This document shows positions 24,654 through 42,692 of a DNA stretch of 64,000 bases, piece after piece. Source of the stretch: Paraperibacillus marinus (GTDB lineage Bacteria; Bacillota; Bacilli; Bacillales; DSM-1321); the NCBI RefSeq assembly GCF_046237605.1, contig NZ_CP143542.1:62001-126000 (forward strand). Direction: 5' to 3'. The notes below the pieces were generated by a model. It had not been told where the DNA came from and ran no database searches. It saw only the letters and a program-made list of their open reading frames with translations. The position numbers and the translations under genes are program-made. Numbering within the stretch: the first letter of the stretch is position 1; every line of letters begins with the position of its first letter.

Positions 24654-26135
24654 GTGAGTGAAGAATTAAATGACCAGCTGATGGTCAGGCGGGAAAAAAT
24701 GCAAAGCATGGCTGAAGGTGGAATCGATCCATTCGGAAAACGCTTTGAGCGCACCCACCTTTCGGATGAAATCACAGCGTCTTACGAAGACCTTTCGAAA
24801 GAAGAGCTGGATGAGAAAGAAATCAATGTTACAATCGCCGGCCGTATTATGACTAAACGCGGTAAAGGTAAAGCCGGCTTCGCCCATATCCAGGATCTGA
24901 CCGGCCAGATACAAATCTATGTGCGGCAGGATGCAGTGGGTGAAGAACAGTATGAAATGTTCAACTCTGTAGACCTTGGGGACCTGATCGGGATTACAGG
25001 CACTGTCTTCAAGACAAAGGTCGGGGAACTTTCCATAAAAGCAAACGAACTTACCTTTTTAACCAAGGCTCTTCGCCCGCTGCCGGATAAATTCCACGGA
25101 CTTAAGGATGTGGAGGAACGATACAGGAAGCGGTATGTAGATCTCTTAACAAACCCTGACAGTAAAAAGACTTTCATTCTGCGCAGCCGTATCATTCAAT
25201 CCATGAGAAGATACCTGGACAGCCATGGCTATCTTGAAGTAGAAACGCCTATGATGCACTCGATTGCCGGCGGAGCATCTGCCCGTCCATTCATCACCCA
25301 TCATAATACACTGGATATGACCCTTTATATGCGTATAGCCATCGAACTTCATCTGAAGCGTTTGATAGTAGGCGGTTTAGAAAGGGTATATGAAATCGGA
25401 AGAGTATTCAGAAATGAGGGTGTATCCACCCGGCATAATCCAGAATTCACAATGATCGAGCTGTATGAGGCGTATGCCGACTATCGTGATATTATGAGCC
25501 TGACTGAAAACCTGATAGCCCACATTGCCGAAGAAGTCCTGGGAAGCACAACAGTTCAATATGGCGATTATGAAGTAGATCTAAAGCCGGAATGGACAAG
25601 ACTTCATATGGTTGATGCGATCAAGGAGCATACAGGAGTGGATTTCTGGGAGAATATGAGCGGTGAGCAGGCAAGAGAGCTTGCGAAGGAACACGGTGTA
25701 GAAGTTAAAGATACGATGGAATTCGGACATGTAGTCAATGAATTCTTTGAGCAAAAAGTAGAAGACAAGCTGATTCAGCCTACCTTCATATTTGGACATC
25801 CGGTAGAAATATCGCCGCTAGCAAAGAAAAATGAAGAAGATCCTAGGTTCACAGACCGTTTCGAACTATTTATCGTAGGCCGTGAGCATGCGAATGCATT
25901 CACAGAGCTTAATGATCCAATAGACCAGCGCCAGCGATTTGAAGCCCAGCTCAAAGAGCGCGAGCAAGGGAATGATGAGGCGCATGAAATGGATGAAGAC
26001 TTCATCGAGGCCCTCGAATACGGCATGCCGCCGACTGGAGGCCTGGGCATCGGTATCGACCGCCTGGTCATGCTGTTGACAAATTCGCCATCGATCAGGG
26101 ATGTTCTGCTCTTCCCATTGATGAGACACCGTTAA
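24654..26135 (+). CDS. lysS: Lysyl-tRNA synthetase, class II
   Basis: Charges tRNA-Lys. 493 residues: N-terminal OB-fold anticodon domain (ITIAGRIMTKRGKGKAGFAHIQDL), class II motif 2 FRNEGVSTRHNPEFT and motif 3 GLGIGIDRLVMLLT. The in-frame ATG 24639 would itself be part of the GGAG site that sits 9 nt before GTG 24654, so GTG 24654 (MSEELNDQL) is chosen. A second, weaker promoter candidate is CTTACA (24570-24575), 18 nt, TAAAAT (24594-24599). No T-box is seen. A terminator follows. Confidence 0.96.
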   Translation: MSEELNDQLMVRREKMQSMAEGGIDPFGKRFERTHLSDEITASYEDLSKEELDEKEINVTIAGRIMTKRGKGKAGFAHIQDLTGQIQIYVRQDAVGEEQYEMFNSVDLGDLIGITGTVFKTKVGELSIKANELTFLTKALRPLPDKFHGLKDVEERYRKRYVDLLTNPDSKKTFILRSRIIQSMRRYLDSHGYLEVETPMMHSIAGGASARPFITHHNTLDMTLYMRIAIELHLKRLIVGGLERVYEIGRVFRNEGVSTRHNPEFTMIELYEAYADYRDIMSLTENLIAHIAEEVLGSTTVQYGDYEVDLKPEWTRLHMVDAIKEHTGVDFWENMSGEQARELAKEHGVEVKDTMEFGHVVNEFFEQKVEDKLIQPTFIFGHPVEISPLAKKNEEDPRFTDRFELFIVGREHANAFTELNDPIDQRQRFEAQLKEREQGNDEAHEMDEDFIEALEYGMPPTGGLGIGIDRLVMLLTNSPSIRDVLLFPLMRHR

Positions 26136-26140
26136 TTATG

Positions 26141-26176
26141 AGGCACTCTCCTTCTGAAGGAGAGTGCCTTTTGTTT
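26141..26176 (+). terminator. Intrinsic terminator after lysS
   Basis: AGGCACTCTCCTTC, 4-nt loop, GGAGAGTGCCTTTT, then a T-rich stretch. Confidence 0.92.
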
Positions 26177-26292
26177 TTATTATCGTGATAAAACATCCTT
26201 TAAGTAATGAGGCGGAAATTCACTAGTTAACATCATTGAATTTTTTGAATTTATGTACTTCTTCTATTCAGTAAAAACTTACGAAAAAGCTA

Positions 26293-26321
26293 TTGCCGAG
26301 TTTATGATATGGTGTTATATT
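26293..26321 (+). promoter_or_regulatory. rrn promoter P1 (candidate)
   Basis: TTGCCG (26293-26298), 17 nt, TATATT (26316-26321), about 230 bp before the 16S gene. Tandem P1/P2 promoters are normal for Bacillus rrn operons. Confidence 0.6.
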
Positions 26322-26384
26322 TATATCTGTCGTTAAAACACGGCCGCTGAAAAAATGATTTGAAAAATAACTTTAAAAAAGTTA

Positions 26385-26413
26385 GTGACGAATTATTGAA
26401 TCGGTGATAATAT
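26385..26413 (+). promoter_or_regulatory. rrn promoter P2 (candidate)
   Basis: GTGACG (26385-26390), 17 nt, TAATAT (26408-26413), 92 bp after P1. A GCTG/CAGC hairpin (26420-26434) would start the transcript. Confidence 0.55.
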
Positions 26414-26455
26414 TAATAAGCTGTCAAAAACAGCCGCTTAATAAAAAAAAGAAAC

Positions 26456-26483
26456 TGCTCTTTGAAAACTGAACGAAACAAGA
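26456..26483 (+). promoter_or_regulatory. rrn leader: boxA antiterminator and 5' arm of 16S processing stem
   Basis: TGCTCTTTGAAAACT (26456-26470) is the boxA-type NusB/S10 site. Bases 26465-26483 are perfectly complementary over 19 nt to 28119-28137 downstream of the 16S gene, forming the RNase III processing helix. Confidence 0.82.
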
Positions 26484-26552
26484 CGCCAGTTACTTCTTAT
26501 TTATAAGAAGTAAACAAAACAAGTTTTAAACTTTATGAGCTATATCGAACAC

Positions 26553-31392
<4,840 letters not shown>

Positions 31393-31474
31393 TATCTTGT
31401 TTATACTCGAAAAACGTAATGCGAATCAGCCTTTGTTATCTAGTTTTGAAGGAACGAAAGTTCATTCATATCTG

Positions 31475-31591
<117 letters not shown>

Positions 31592-31603
31592 AGGTTATTA
31601 TAT

Positions 31604-31679
31604 GGAGGATTAGCTCAGCTGGGAGAGCATCTGCCTTACAAGCAGAGGGTCGGCGGTTCGATCCCGTCATCCTCCACCA
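31604..31679 (+). tRNA. tRNA-Val (TAC)
   Basis: 76 nt, acceptor GGAGGAT/ATCCTCC, anticodon loop CTTACAA, CCA encoded. First of nine tRNAs between the rrn operons. Confidence 0.97.
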
Positions 31680-31693
31680 TATATCCTTTCTGT

Positions 31694-31769
<76 letters not shown>

Positions 31770-31852
31770 TTTTTTACCTCTTGTATCTTTAGGTGATTAG
31801 CAGTACAATAGATTTTGCTGCTTATTAATGTAGTTTTAAATAATAATTGAGC

Positions 31853-31928
31853 GAGCCATTAGCTCAGCCGGTAGAGCATCTGACTTTTAATCAGAGGGTC
31901 GAAGGTTCGAATCCTTCATGGCTCACCA
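31853..31928 (+). tRNA. tRNA-Lys (TTT)
   Basis: 76 nt, acceptor GAGCCAT/ATGGCTC, anticodon loop CTTTTAA, CCA encoded. The 83-nt gap before it is the largest in the cluster. Confidence 0.97.
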
Positions 31929-31945
31929 TATTTTCTTAATAACAT

Positions 31946-32027
31946 GCGGGTGTGGCGGAATTGGCAGACGCACTAGACTTAGGATCTAGCGCCTTACGGC
32001 GTGGGGGTTCGACTCCCTTCACCCGCA
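31946..32027 (+). tRNA. tRNA-Leu (TAG)
   Basis: 82 nt, type II with a long variable arm (CGCCTTACGGCG). Acceptor GCGGGTG/CACCCGC, anticodon loop CTTAGGA. CCA is not encoded (A73 is followed by CTT). Confidence 0.96.
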
Positions 32028-32037
32028 CTTTTGTCTT

Positions 32038-32112
32038 GCGGAAGTAGTTCAGTGGTAGAATACAACCTTGCCAAGGTTGGGGTCGCGGGTTCGAATCCCG
32101 TCTTCCGCTCCA
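32038..32112 (+). tRNA. tRNA-Gly (GCC)
   Basis: 75 nt, acceptor GCGGAAG/CTTCCGC, anticodon loop TTGCCAA, CCA encoded. Confidence 0.97.
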
Positions 32113-32123
32113 GTCTTTTTCAC

Positions 32124-32212
32124 GCCGGGGTGGCGGAACTGGCAGACGCACAGGACTTAAAATCCTGCGGTAGGTGACTACCGTACCGGTTCGATTCCGG
32201 TCCTCGGCACCA
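32124..32212 (+). tRNA. tRNA-Leu (TAA)
   Basis: 89 nt, type II. Acceptor GCCGGGG/CCTCGGC with a G-U pair, anticodon loop CTTAAAA, long variable arm GGTAGGTGACTACC, CCA encoded. Confidence 0.97.
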
Positions 32213-32224
32213 CATACACATATT

Positions 32225-32301
<77 letters not shown>

Positions 32302-32307
32302 TATATA

Positions 32308-32384
32308 CGGGAAGTAGCTCAGCTTGGTAGAGCACTTGGTTTGGGACCAAGGGGTCGCAGGTTCGAATCCTGTCTTCCCGACCA
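32308..32384 (+). tRNA. tRNA-Pro (TGG)
   Basis: 77 nt, acceptor CGGGAAG/CTTCCCG, anticodon loop TTTGGGA, CCA encoded. Confidence 0.97.
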
Positions 32385-32399
32385 TTCCTTTTTTATTTC

Positions 32400-32475
32400 G
32401 GGGCCTTAGCTCAGCTGGGAGAGCGCCTGCCTTGCACGCAGGAGGTCAGCGGTTCGATCCCGCTAGGCTCCACCA
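32400..32475 (+). tRNA. tRNA-Ala (TGC)
   Basis: 76 nt, acceptor GGGGCCT/AGGCTCC (with G-U pairing), anticodon loop CTTGCAC, CCA encoded. Last of the cluster; the second rrn leader starts 5 nt later with no promoter between. Confidence 0.97.
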
Positions 32476-32480
32476 ACGAT

Positions 32481-32508
32481 TGTTCTTTGAAAACTGAACG
32501 AAACAAGA
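32481..32508 (+). promoter_or_regulatory. Second rrn leader: boxA-like site and 16S processing stem
   Basis: TGTTCTTTGAAAACT (32481-32495) repeats the boxA element with one change. Bases 32490-32508 pair with 34145-34163 beyond the 16S. No P1/P2 equivalent lies between the tRNA-Ala gene and this leader, so the operon appears fed by read-through. Confidence 0.8.
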
Positions 32509-32578
32509 CGCCAGTTACTTCTTAATTTATAAGAAGTAAACAAAACAAGTTTTAAACTTTATGAGCTATATCGAACAC

Positions 32579-37346
<4,768 letters not shown>

Positions 37347-37428
37347 TATCTTGTTTATACTCGAAAAACGTAATGCGAATCAGCCTTTGTTATCTAGTTT
37401 TGAAGGAACGAAAGTTCATTCATATCTG

Positions 37429-37545
<117 letters not shown>

Positions 37546-37555
37546 AGATCAATGG

Positions 37556-37583
37556 AAGACCAGCTTTTTAGCTGGTCTTTTTT
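37556..37583 (+). terminator. rrn operon terminator
   Basis: AAGACCAGC, T-rich loop, GCTGGTCTTTTTT. Ends the whole rrn-trn-rrn unit. Confidence 0.92.
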
Positions 37584-37606
37584 GTATTGTTTAAAGGCAG
37601 CTTCTG

Positions 37607-37686
37607 GATAGGAGGTGTCCATCAGCTGAACCGGTCACCTCCAGGTCCTGAGCAGCTAACTGCATGCTGAAAGGATTCCTCCTATC
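37607..37686 (+). repeat. Competing inverted repeats between rrn and ctsR
   Basis: Segment A (37607-37617, GATAGGAGGTG) can pair with B (37636-37642, CACCTCC, with two further pairs after a 1x1 mismatch) or with C (37678-37686, CCTCCTATC). The two helices exclude each other. The region lies between the rrn terminator and the SigB-type promoter, so it is not known to be transcribed. Confidence 0.55.
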
Positions 37687-37729
37687 ACATGGCCTGAATC
37701 TCATTGCAGCAACCTATATTTCAGCTAAA

Positions 37730-37755
37730 TGTTTTTATAAACGTTAGAACGGGTA
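37730..37755 (+). promoter_or_regulatory. SigB-type promoter of the ctsR-clpC operon
   Basis: GTTTTT (37730-37735), 14 nt, GGGTAT (37750-37755); the consensus is GTTTAA-N12/14-GGGTAT. A SigB promoter at this position is established for the B. subtilis clpC operon. Confidence 0.62.
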
Positions 37756-37860
37756 TTTATCTTTATAGAAAAATACCTTTCTTATTAATAAATACATAAA
37801 ACAATGGCTAGAATGGTCGTATAACTGATTTTATCCCTCCTTCAATTGATAGCTAAAAAG

Positions 37861-37909
37861 TTGAGAACTCAGGGTAAACTATGTATAATTAAAGTCAAAT
37901 ATAGTCAAA
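37861..37909 (+). promoter_or_regulatory. SigA promoter with CtsR operator
   Basis: TTGAGA (37861-37866), 17 nt, TATAAT (37884-37889). Immediately downstream AGTCAAA-TAT-AGTCAAA (37893-37909) is the direct-repeat CtsR operator (RGTCAAANANRGTCAAA), covering the transcription start, so CtsR would block initiation and autoregulate. Confidence 0.93.
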
Positions 37910-37929
37910 GTCAGATTGGAGGAGGTTCG

Positions 37930-38391
37930 ATGAAAAATATCTCTGATATCATTGAGAGCTATTTGAAGGAAGTTCTGCATTTGAGCGAGAGTGATATTGT
38001 GGAGATAAAGCGGAGTGAGATAGCCGACCGGTTCCAGTGTGTGCCATCTCAAATCAACTACGTTATCAATACCCGTTTTACAGTCGAGCGGGGTTATATT
38101 GTGGAAAGCAAGCGGGGCGGAGGCGGATATATCCGGATTATGAAGGTCCAGTTGAGGGATACCGCCGAGGTTATTGATCAGCTGCTTACCATTATCAAAG
38201 ACCGGGTGACACAGGCCAATGCCGAGCATATCATCGGGAGGCTTGCTGAGGAAGAAATCATAACAATAAGGGAAGCGAAGATTATTCTAAGTGTGCTGGA
38301 CCGCTCGGTGCTGTATATTGACCTGCCAGAGCGTGATGTCCTTCGGGCGAGGATGCTTCGGGCAGCCCTTAAGACGTTAATGTATAAATAA
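37930..38391 (+). CDS. ctsR: Class III heat-shock repressor CtsR
   Basis: Represses clpC, clpE and clpP until heat or McsB inactivates it. 153 residues: N-terminal winged HTH with the glycine-rich wing GGGGYIRI and a C-terminal dimerisation/McsB-interaction domain. The frame stays open upstream to 37846, but that would cross the promoter and operator; ATG 37930 follows GGAGGAGG and fits the family length. First gene of ctsR-mcsA-mcsB-clpC. Confidence 0.97.
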   Translation: MKNISDIIESYLKEVLHLSESDIVEIKRSEIADRFQCVPSQINYVINTRFTVERGYIVESKRGGGGYIRIMKVQLRDTAEVIDQLLTIIKDRVTQANAEHIIGRLAEEEIITIREAKIILSVLDRSVLYIDLPERDVLRARMLRAALKTLMYK

Positions 38392-38419
38392 ACGGTCAAA
38401 TTAAAAGGGAGATGTATGG

Positions 38420-38983
38420 ATGATTTGCCAGGAATGTAATGAGAGGCCTGCTACACTTCATTTCACCAAGGTGGTCAATGGTGAGAAATCAGAAGTTCAC
38501 CTTTGTGAGAGATGTGCCTATGAAAAAGGTGAAATGTCTCTATTTAACGGTAGTGCAGGTTTTTCAATCAATGATTTATTGGGCGGCCTCCTGAACGGCG
38601 CGAATGCTTTTACTCAGTCGTCTCATAATCCTGTTGCCCACAAAGAGGAACTAAGGTGCCCTAAATGCCATATGGTGTATCAGCAGTTTGTGGAAATCGG
38701 CAGGTTTGGATGCGCAGAATGCTACAGTACTTTTAGAAATCATCTGGGCCCTGTTTTAAGAAGGCTTCACAGCGGCAATCTGGTGCACACCGGTAAAATA
38801 CCAAAAAAAGCCGGAGGAAATATGAAGCTAAAGAAAAGGATTGAAGAACTGAAAGCCCGGCTGCAGGAACTTATCCAACAGGAAGAGTTTGAGGATGCGG
38901 CAGGCATTAGGGATGAAATCAGGGCGCTTGAAAAGGAAATGAATGCGAACCGAGATCATCAAGAGGGAGGGGAAGGGATATGA
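38420..38983 (+). CDS. mcsA: McsA, zinc-finger activator of McsB
   Basis: A 187-residue adaptor that stimulates McsB arginine kinase activity and stabilises CtsR control. Four CxxC pairs form two zinc sites (CQEC, CERC, CPKC, CAEC), and the C-terminus has a UVR-type coiled coil (LKARLQELIQQEEFEDAAGIRDEI) like that in UvrB/ClpC. GGGAGATG precedes the ATG. The stop overlaps mcsB by ATGA, fitting a fixed McsA-McsB ratio. Confidence 0.96.
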   Translation: MICQECNERPATLHFTKVVNGEKSEVHLCERCAYEKGEMSLFNGSAGFSINDLLGGLLNGANAFTQSSHNPVAHKEELRCPKCHMVYQQFVEIGRFGCAECYSTFRNHLGPVLRRLHSGNLVHTGKIPKKAGGNMKLKKRIEELKARLQELIQQEEFEDAAGIRDEIRALEKEMNANRDHQEGGEGI

Positions 38984-40047
38984 GCCTTGAACGCTTCCTG
39001 CAGAATGCAGTCAGTTCCTGGATGAGCGAAGAAGGTCCTGATTCGGATATTGTGATGAGTTCAAGGGTGCGGCTCGCCAGGAATTTAAAGAAGTACAGGT
39101 TTCCCATTCTTTTTTCCGAAAACGAGGCAGCAGAAATTATTGACTGGGCAGGGCAATTCCAGGGAGGCAATGAAGAAGCTGGCATTTGCAGCCTGGAACT
39201 GCATGCCATGAGTAATTTGAAGCCAGTGGAGAAAAGGGTTTTGGTGGAAAAGCATTTAGTCAGCCCGAATCTCGCTGAAAATTCACCATACGGAGCCGTG
39301 CTTCTGTCGGAAAATGAAGAGGTCAGTGTCATGATCAATGAAGAAGACCATCTTCGCATTCAATGCCTGTATCCCGGCCTCCAGTTAAATGAGGCATTAT
39401 CAATGGCAGGGAAAATCGATGACTGGATCGAGGAGAAATCGGTATATGCCTTTGATGAGGAGCGGGGTTACTTAACGAGCTGCCCGACCAATGTAGGGAC
39501 CGGCTTAAGGGCATCAGTCATGATGCACCTGCCGGGACTGGTTCTGACAAGGCAGATCAACAGGATCATACCTGCCATCAATCAGCTGGGGCTGGTGGTC
39601 AGGGGCATATACGGAGAAGGAAGTGAAGCCCTGGGCAATATCTTTCAGATTTCCAACCAAATCACCCTTGGGAAGTCGGAAGAGGATATCGTCGAAGACC
39701 TGCTGGGTGTTGTAGAACAGATTATTGAACGCGAAAGGTCAGCAAGGGAAGCATTAGTCAAAACCTCTGACATACAATTAGAAGATAGGGTATTCAGGTC
39801 ATATGGAATCCTTGCCAACGCAAGGGTCATTGAAACCAAGGAAGCTGCTAAATGTTTATCAGATTTAAGGCTTGGGATCGACCTCGGATTTATAAAGAAC
39901 ATAACAAAAACCATCTTGAATGAGCTGATGATTCTTACTCAGCCCGGATTCCTGCAGCAATATGCCGGGGAGCCGTTAAATCCTGAAGAAAGAGATATAA
40001 GAAGGGCCGCATTGATACGCGAAAGGCTTAATTTAGAACTAAAATAG
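38980..40047 (+). CDS. mcsB: Protein-arginine kinase McsB
   Basis: Phosphorylates arginines on CtsR and on misfolded proteins, marking them for ClpCP. 355 residues with the phosphagen-kinase fold: SSRVRLARNL near the N-terminus, NEEDHLRIQ, and the cysteine loop SCPTNVGTG with Cys168 in the position of the guanidino-kinase catalytic cysteine. The C-terminal pArg-binding allosteric region (RDIRRAALIRERLN) is present. Coupled to mcsA by 4-nt overlap; clpC begins 22 nt later. Confidence 0.97.
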   Translation: MSLERFLQNAVSSWMSEEGPDSDIVMSSRVRLARNLKKYRFPILFSENEAAEIIDWAGQFQGGNEEAGICSLELHAMSNLKPVEKRVLVEKHLVSPNLAENSPYGAVLLSENEEVSVMINEEDHLRIQCLYPGLQLNEALSMAGKIDDWIEEKSVYAFDEERGYLTSCPTNVGTGLRASVMMHLPGLVLTRQINRIIPAINQLGLVVRGIYGEGSEALGNIFQISNQITLGKSEEDIVEDLLGVVEQIIERERSAREALVKTSDIQLEDRVFRSYGILANARVIETKEAAKCLSDLRLGIDLGFIKNITKTILNELMILTQPGFLQQYAGEPLNPEERDIRRAALIRERLNLELK

Positions 40048-40069
40048 GGTTAGCAAGGAGGAATTGTCT

Positions 40070-42505
40070 ATGATGTTCGGCCGGTTTACTGAAAGAGCTC
40101 AAAAGGTATTGGCACTAGCTCAAGAAGAAGCGATTCGATTAGGTCATAACAATATTGGAACAGAACACATTCTGCTTGGGTTAATTAGGGAAGGTGAAGG
40201 GATTGCAGCCAAGGCCCTCTATGCACTTGGTCTCGGCGCTGACAAAATTCAGAAGGAAGTTGAAAACCTGATTGGCAGGGGACAGGATACTGCTCAGTCC
40301 ATTCACTATACACCCAGGGCAAAAAAAGTCATTGAACTTTCAATGGATGAAGCCAGGAAGCTTGGCCATTCTTACGTTGGCACAGAGCATGTGCTCCTTG
40401 GGCTGATCCGTGAGGGAGAAGGCGTGGCAGCAAGGGTGCTTAACAATCTGGGAGTGAGCTTGAACAAGGCCCGCCAGCAGGTACTTCAGCTTCTTGGAAG
40501 CAATGAGAGCGGGAGCCATCAGAGCGGAACATCAAGTGCAGCAAGCACGCCTACTCTTGACAGCCTTGCCCGCGATTTGACCGTGATTGCAAGGGAAGGG
40601 ACGCTTGACCCGGTCATCGGACGCAGCAAGGAAATCACAAGGGTCATCGAAGTGCTGAGCCGGCGCACAAAAAACAATCCGGTGCTGATCGGGGAACCAG
40701 GCGTTGGTAAAACAGCCATCGCAGAAGGTCTGGCACAGCAGATTGTAAATAATGAGGTGCCGGAGATCCTTCGTGACAAGCGTGTTATGACGCTTGATAT
40801 GGGAACAGTTGTTGCGGGAACCAAATACCGCGGTGAATTTGAGGATCGCCTGAAAAAGGTGATGGACGAAATCCGCCAGGCAGGAAATATCATTCTTTTC
40901 ATAGATGAATTGCATACATTGATCGGTGCCGGCGGGGCAGAAGGTGCCATTGATGCTTCCAATATCCTGAAGCCTTCACTCGCTCGCGGTGAACTCCAGT
41001 GTATCGGAGCAACCACCCTGGATGAATACCGCAAATATATCGAAAAGGATGCTGCCCTTGAAAGAAGGTTCCAGCCAATCCAGGTCGATGAGCCAACGGT
41101 GGAAGAATCCATTCAGATCTTAAGCGGACTCCGCGACCGTTATGAGGCACATCATCGCGTATCCATCACGGATGAAGCGATTGATGCAGCAGTTAAGCTT
41201 TCTGACCGGTATATTTCAGACAGGTTCCTGCCTGATAAAGCCATTGACTTAATAGACGAAGCAGGCTCAAAAGTACGCCTGCGTTCATATACGACTCCTC
41301 CAAATCTCAAAGAGCTTGAAGTGAAGCTTGATGAGGTCAGGAAAGAGAAGGATGCTTCCGTCCAGAGCCAGGAGTTTGAAAAGGCAGCGTCCCTAAGGGA
41401 TACAGAACAGCGCATTCGTGAGCAGCTGGAAGAGACAAAGAAAACCTGGAAAGAAAAACAGGGCAAAGAAAATACCGAGGTGACAGTCGAGGACATTGCC
41501 AATGTCGTATCGAGCTGGACGGGTGTTCCTGTATCAAGGCTTGCGGAAACAGAATCAGCCAAGCTCCTGAATATGGAACAGCTCCTGCATTCCAGGGTAA
41601 TCGGGCAGGATGAAGCGGTTGTTGCCGTAGCGAAGGCTGTCCGCCGTGCCCGCGCCGGGTTGAAAGATCCTAAACGCCCGATTGGTTCATTCATTTTCCT
41701 TGGTCCGACAGGTGTAGGTAAGACAGAGCTTGCCCGTGCGCTCGCAGAATCCATCTTTGGCGATGAAGATGCCATGATCCGGATTGATATGTCAGAGTAT
41801 ATGGAAAAGCACTCCACTTCACGTCTTGTCGGTTCACCTCCAGGGTATGTAGGGTATGAAGAAGGCGGCCAGCTAACCGAGAAGGTCCGCCGTAAACCAT
41901 ATTCTGTGGTGCTGCTTGACGAAATCGAAAAGGCCCATCCTGATGTTTTCAATATCCTTCTTCAGGTCCTTGAAGACGGAAGGCTGACAGACTCCAAAGG
42001 ACGTACTGTCGATTTCCGCAATACAATCATGATCATGACCTCGAATGTAGGGGCAGACACCTTAAAGCGCAACAAGTTTGTCGGATTTAACATCCAGGAT
42101 GAAAAGCAGGATTATAAGGATATGAAGGGTAAAGTGATGGAGGAGCTTAAAAAAGCTTTCCGCCCTGAATTCCTGAACAGGATTGATGAAATTATTGTCT
42201 TCCACGCCTTGGAAAAGGCTCACTTGAAAGAAATTGTCACTCTCATGTCAGATGCGCTGGTGAAGCGTCTGAAAGAGCAGGATATCCATCTGGAGCTGAC
42301 AGAGGCTGCCAAGGAGAAAATAACCGAGGAAGGATATGATCCTGAATACGGTGCAAGGCCGCTCCGAAGGGCCATTCAGAAGAATATTGAAGATTATTTA
42401 TCTGAAGAGCTCCTGAAAGGCAATGTGGTAAAAGGCCAGAGTATTCAGATCGATATAGCCGATGGCGAACTGACAGTGCGCCCGGTTGAAAATACCCGGA
42501 AGTAA
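40070..42505 (+). CDS. clpC: AAA+ unfoldase ClpC
   Basis: HSP100 partner of ClpP; degrades McsB-marked and MecA-delivered proteins, including ComK. 811 residues: N-domain double repeat (1-145, GHNNIGTEHILLGL and GHSYVGTEHVLLGL), D1 with Walker A GEPGVGKT, the middle coiled-coil with UVR motif (QSQEFEKAASLRDTEQ), D2 with Walker A GPTGVGKT and the ClpP-docking loop region VGFN. ATG 40070 lies 8 nt after AGGAGG; the in-frame TTG 40064 is too close to it. A terminator follows. Confidence 0.98.
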   Translation: MMFGRFTERAQKVLALAQEEAIRLGHNNIGTEHILLGLIREGEGIAAKALYALGLGADKIQKEVENLIGRGQDTAQSIHYTPRAKKVIELSMDEARKLGHSYVGTEHVLLGLIREGEGVAARVLNNLGVSLNKARQQVLQLLGSNESGSHQSGTSSAASTPTLDSLARDLTVIAREGTLDPVIGRSKEITRVIEVLSRRTKNNPVLIGEPGVGKTAIAEGLAQQIVNNEVPEILRDKRVMTLDMGTVVAGTKYRGEFEDRLKKVMDEIRQAGNIILFIDELHTLIGAGGAEGAIDASNILKPSLARGELQCIGATTLDEYRKYIEKDAALERRFQPIQVDEPTVEESIQILSGLRDRYEAHHRVSITDEAIDAAVKLSDRYISDRFLPDKAIDLIDEAGSKVRLRSYTTPPNLKELEVKLDEVRKEKDASVQSQEFEKAASLRDTEQRIREQLEETKKTWKEKQGKENTEVTVEDIANVVSSWTGVPVSRLAETESAKLLNMEQLLHSRVIGQDEAVVAVAKAVRRARAGLKDPKRPIGSFIFLGPTGVGKTELARALAESIFGDEDAMIRIDMSEYMEKHSTSRLVGSPPGYVGYEEGGQLTEKVRRKPYSVVLLDEIEKAHPDVFNILLQVLEDGRLTDSKGRTVDFRNTIMIMTSNVGADTLKRNKFVGFNIQDEKQDYKDMKGKVMEELKKAFRPEFLNRIDEIIVFHALEKAHLKEIVTLMSDALVKRLKEQDIHLELTEAAKEKITEEGYDPEYGARPLRRAIQKNIEDYLSEELLKGNVVKGQSIQIDIADGELTVRPVENTRK

Positions 42506-42516
42506 GGCAAGTCACG

Positions 42517-42546
42517 GCAGGTACACTATTGTTGTACCTGCTTTTT
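42517..42546 (+). terminator. Intrinsic terminator after clpC
   Basis: GCAGGTAC (42517-42524) pairs with GTACCTGC (42534-42541), followed by TTTTT. Confidence 0.9.
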
Positions 42547-42692
42547 AAGTTGGCCGGGAGCTTTGGCTTAAGCATAATATGTCAATATTTGATTGCCGAT
42601 TAAAGAAGGATTAAACTTTAATTAAGGTTAATATGTTTATATGTAGAGAGAAATAATGGAATTTACTTACTATAGATAAAGCGGGGAAAAGT

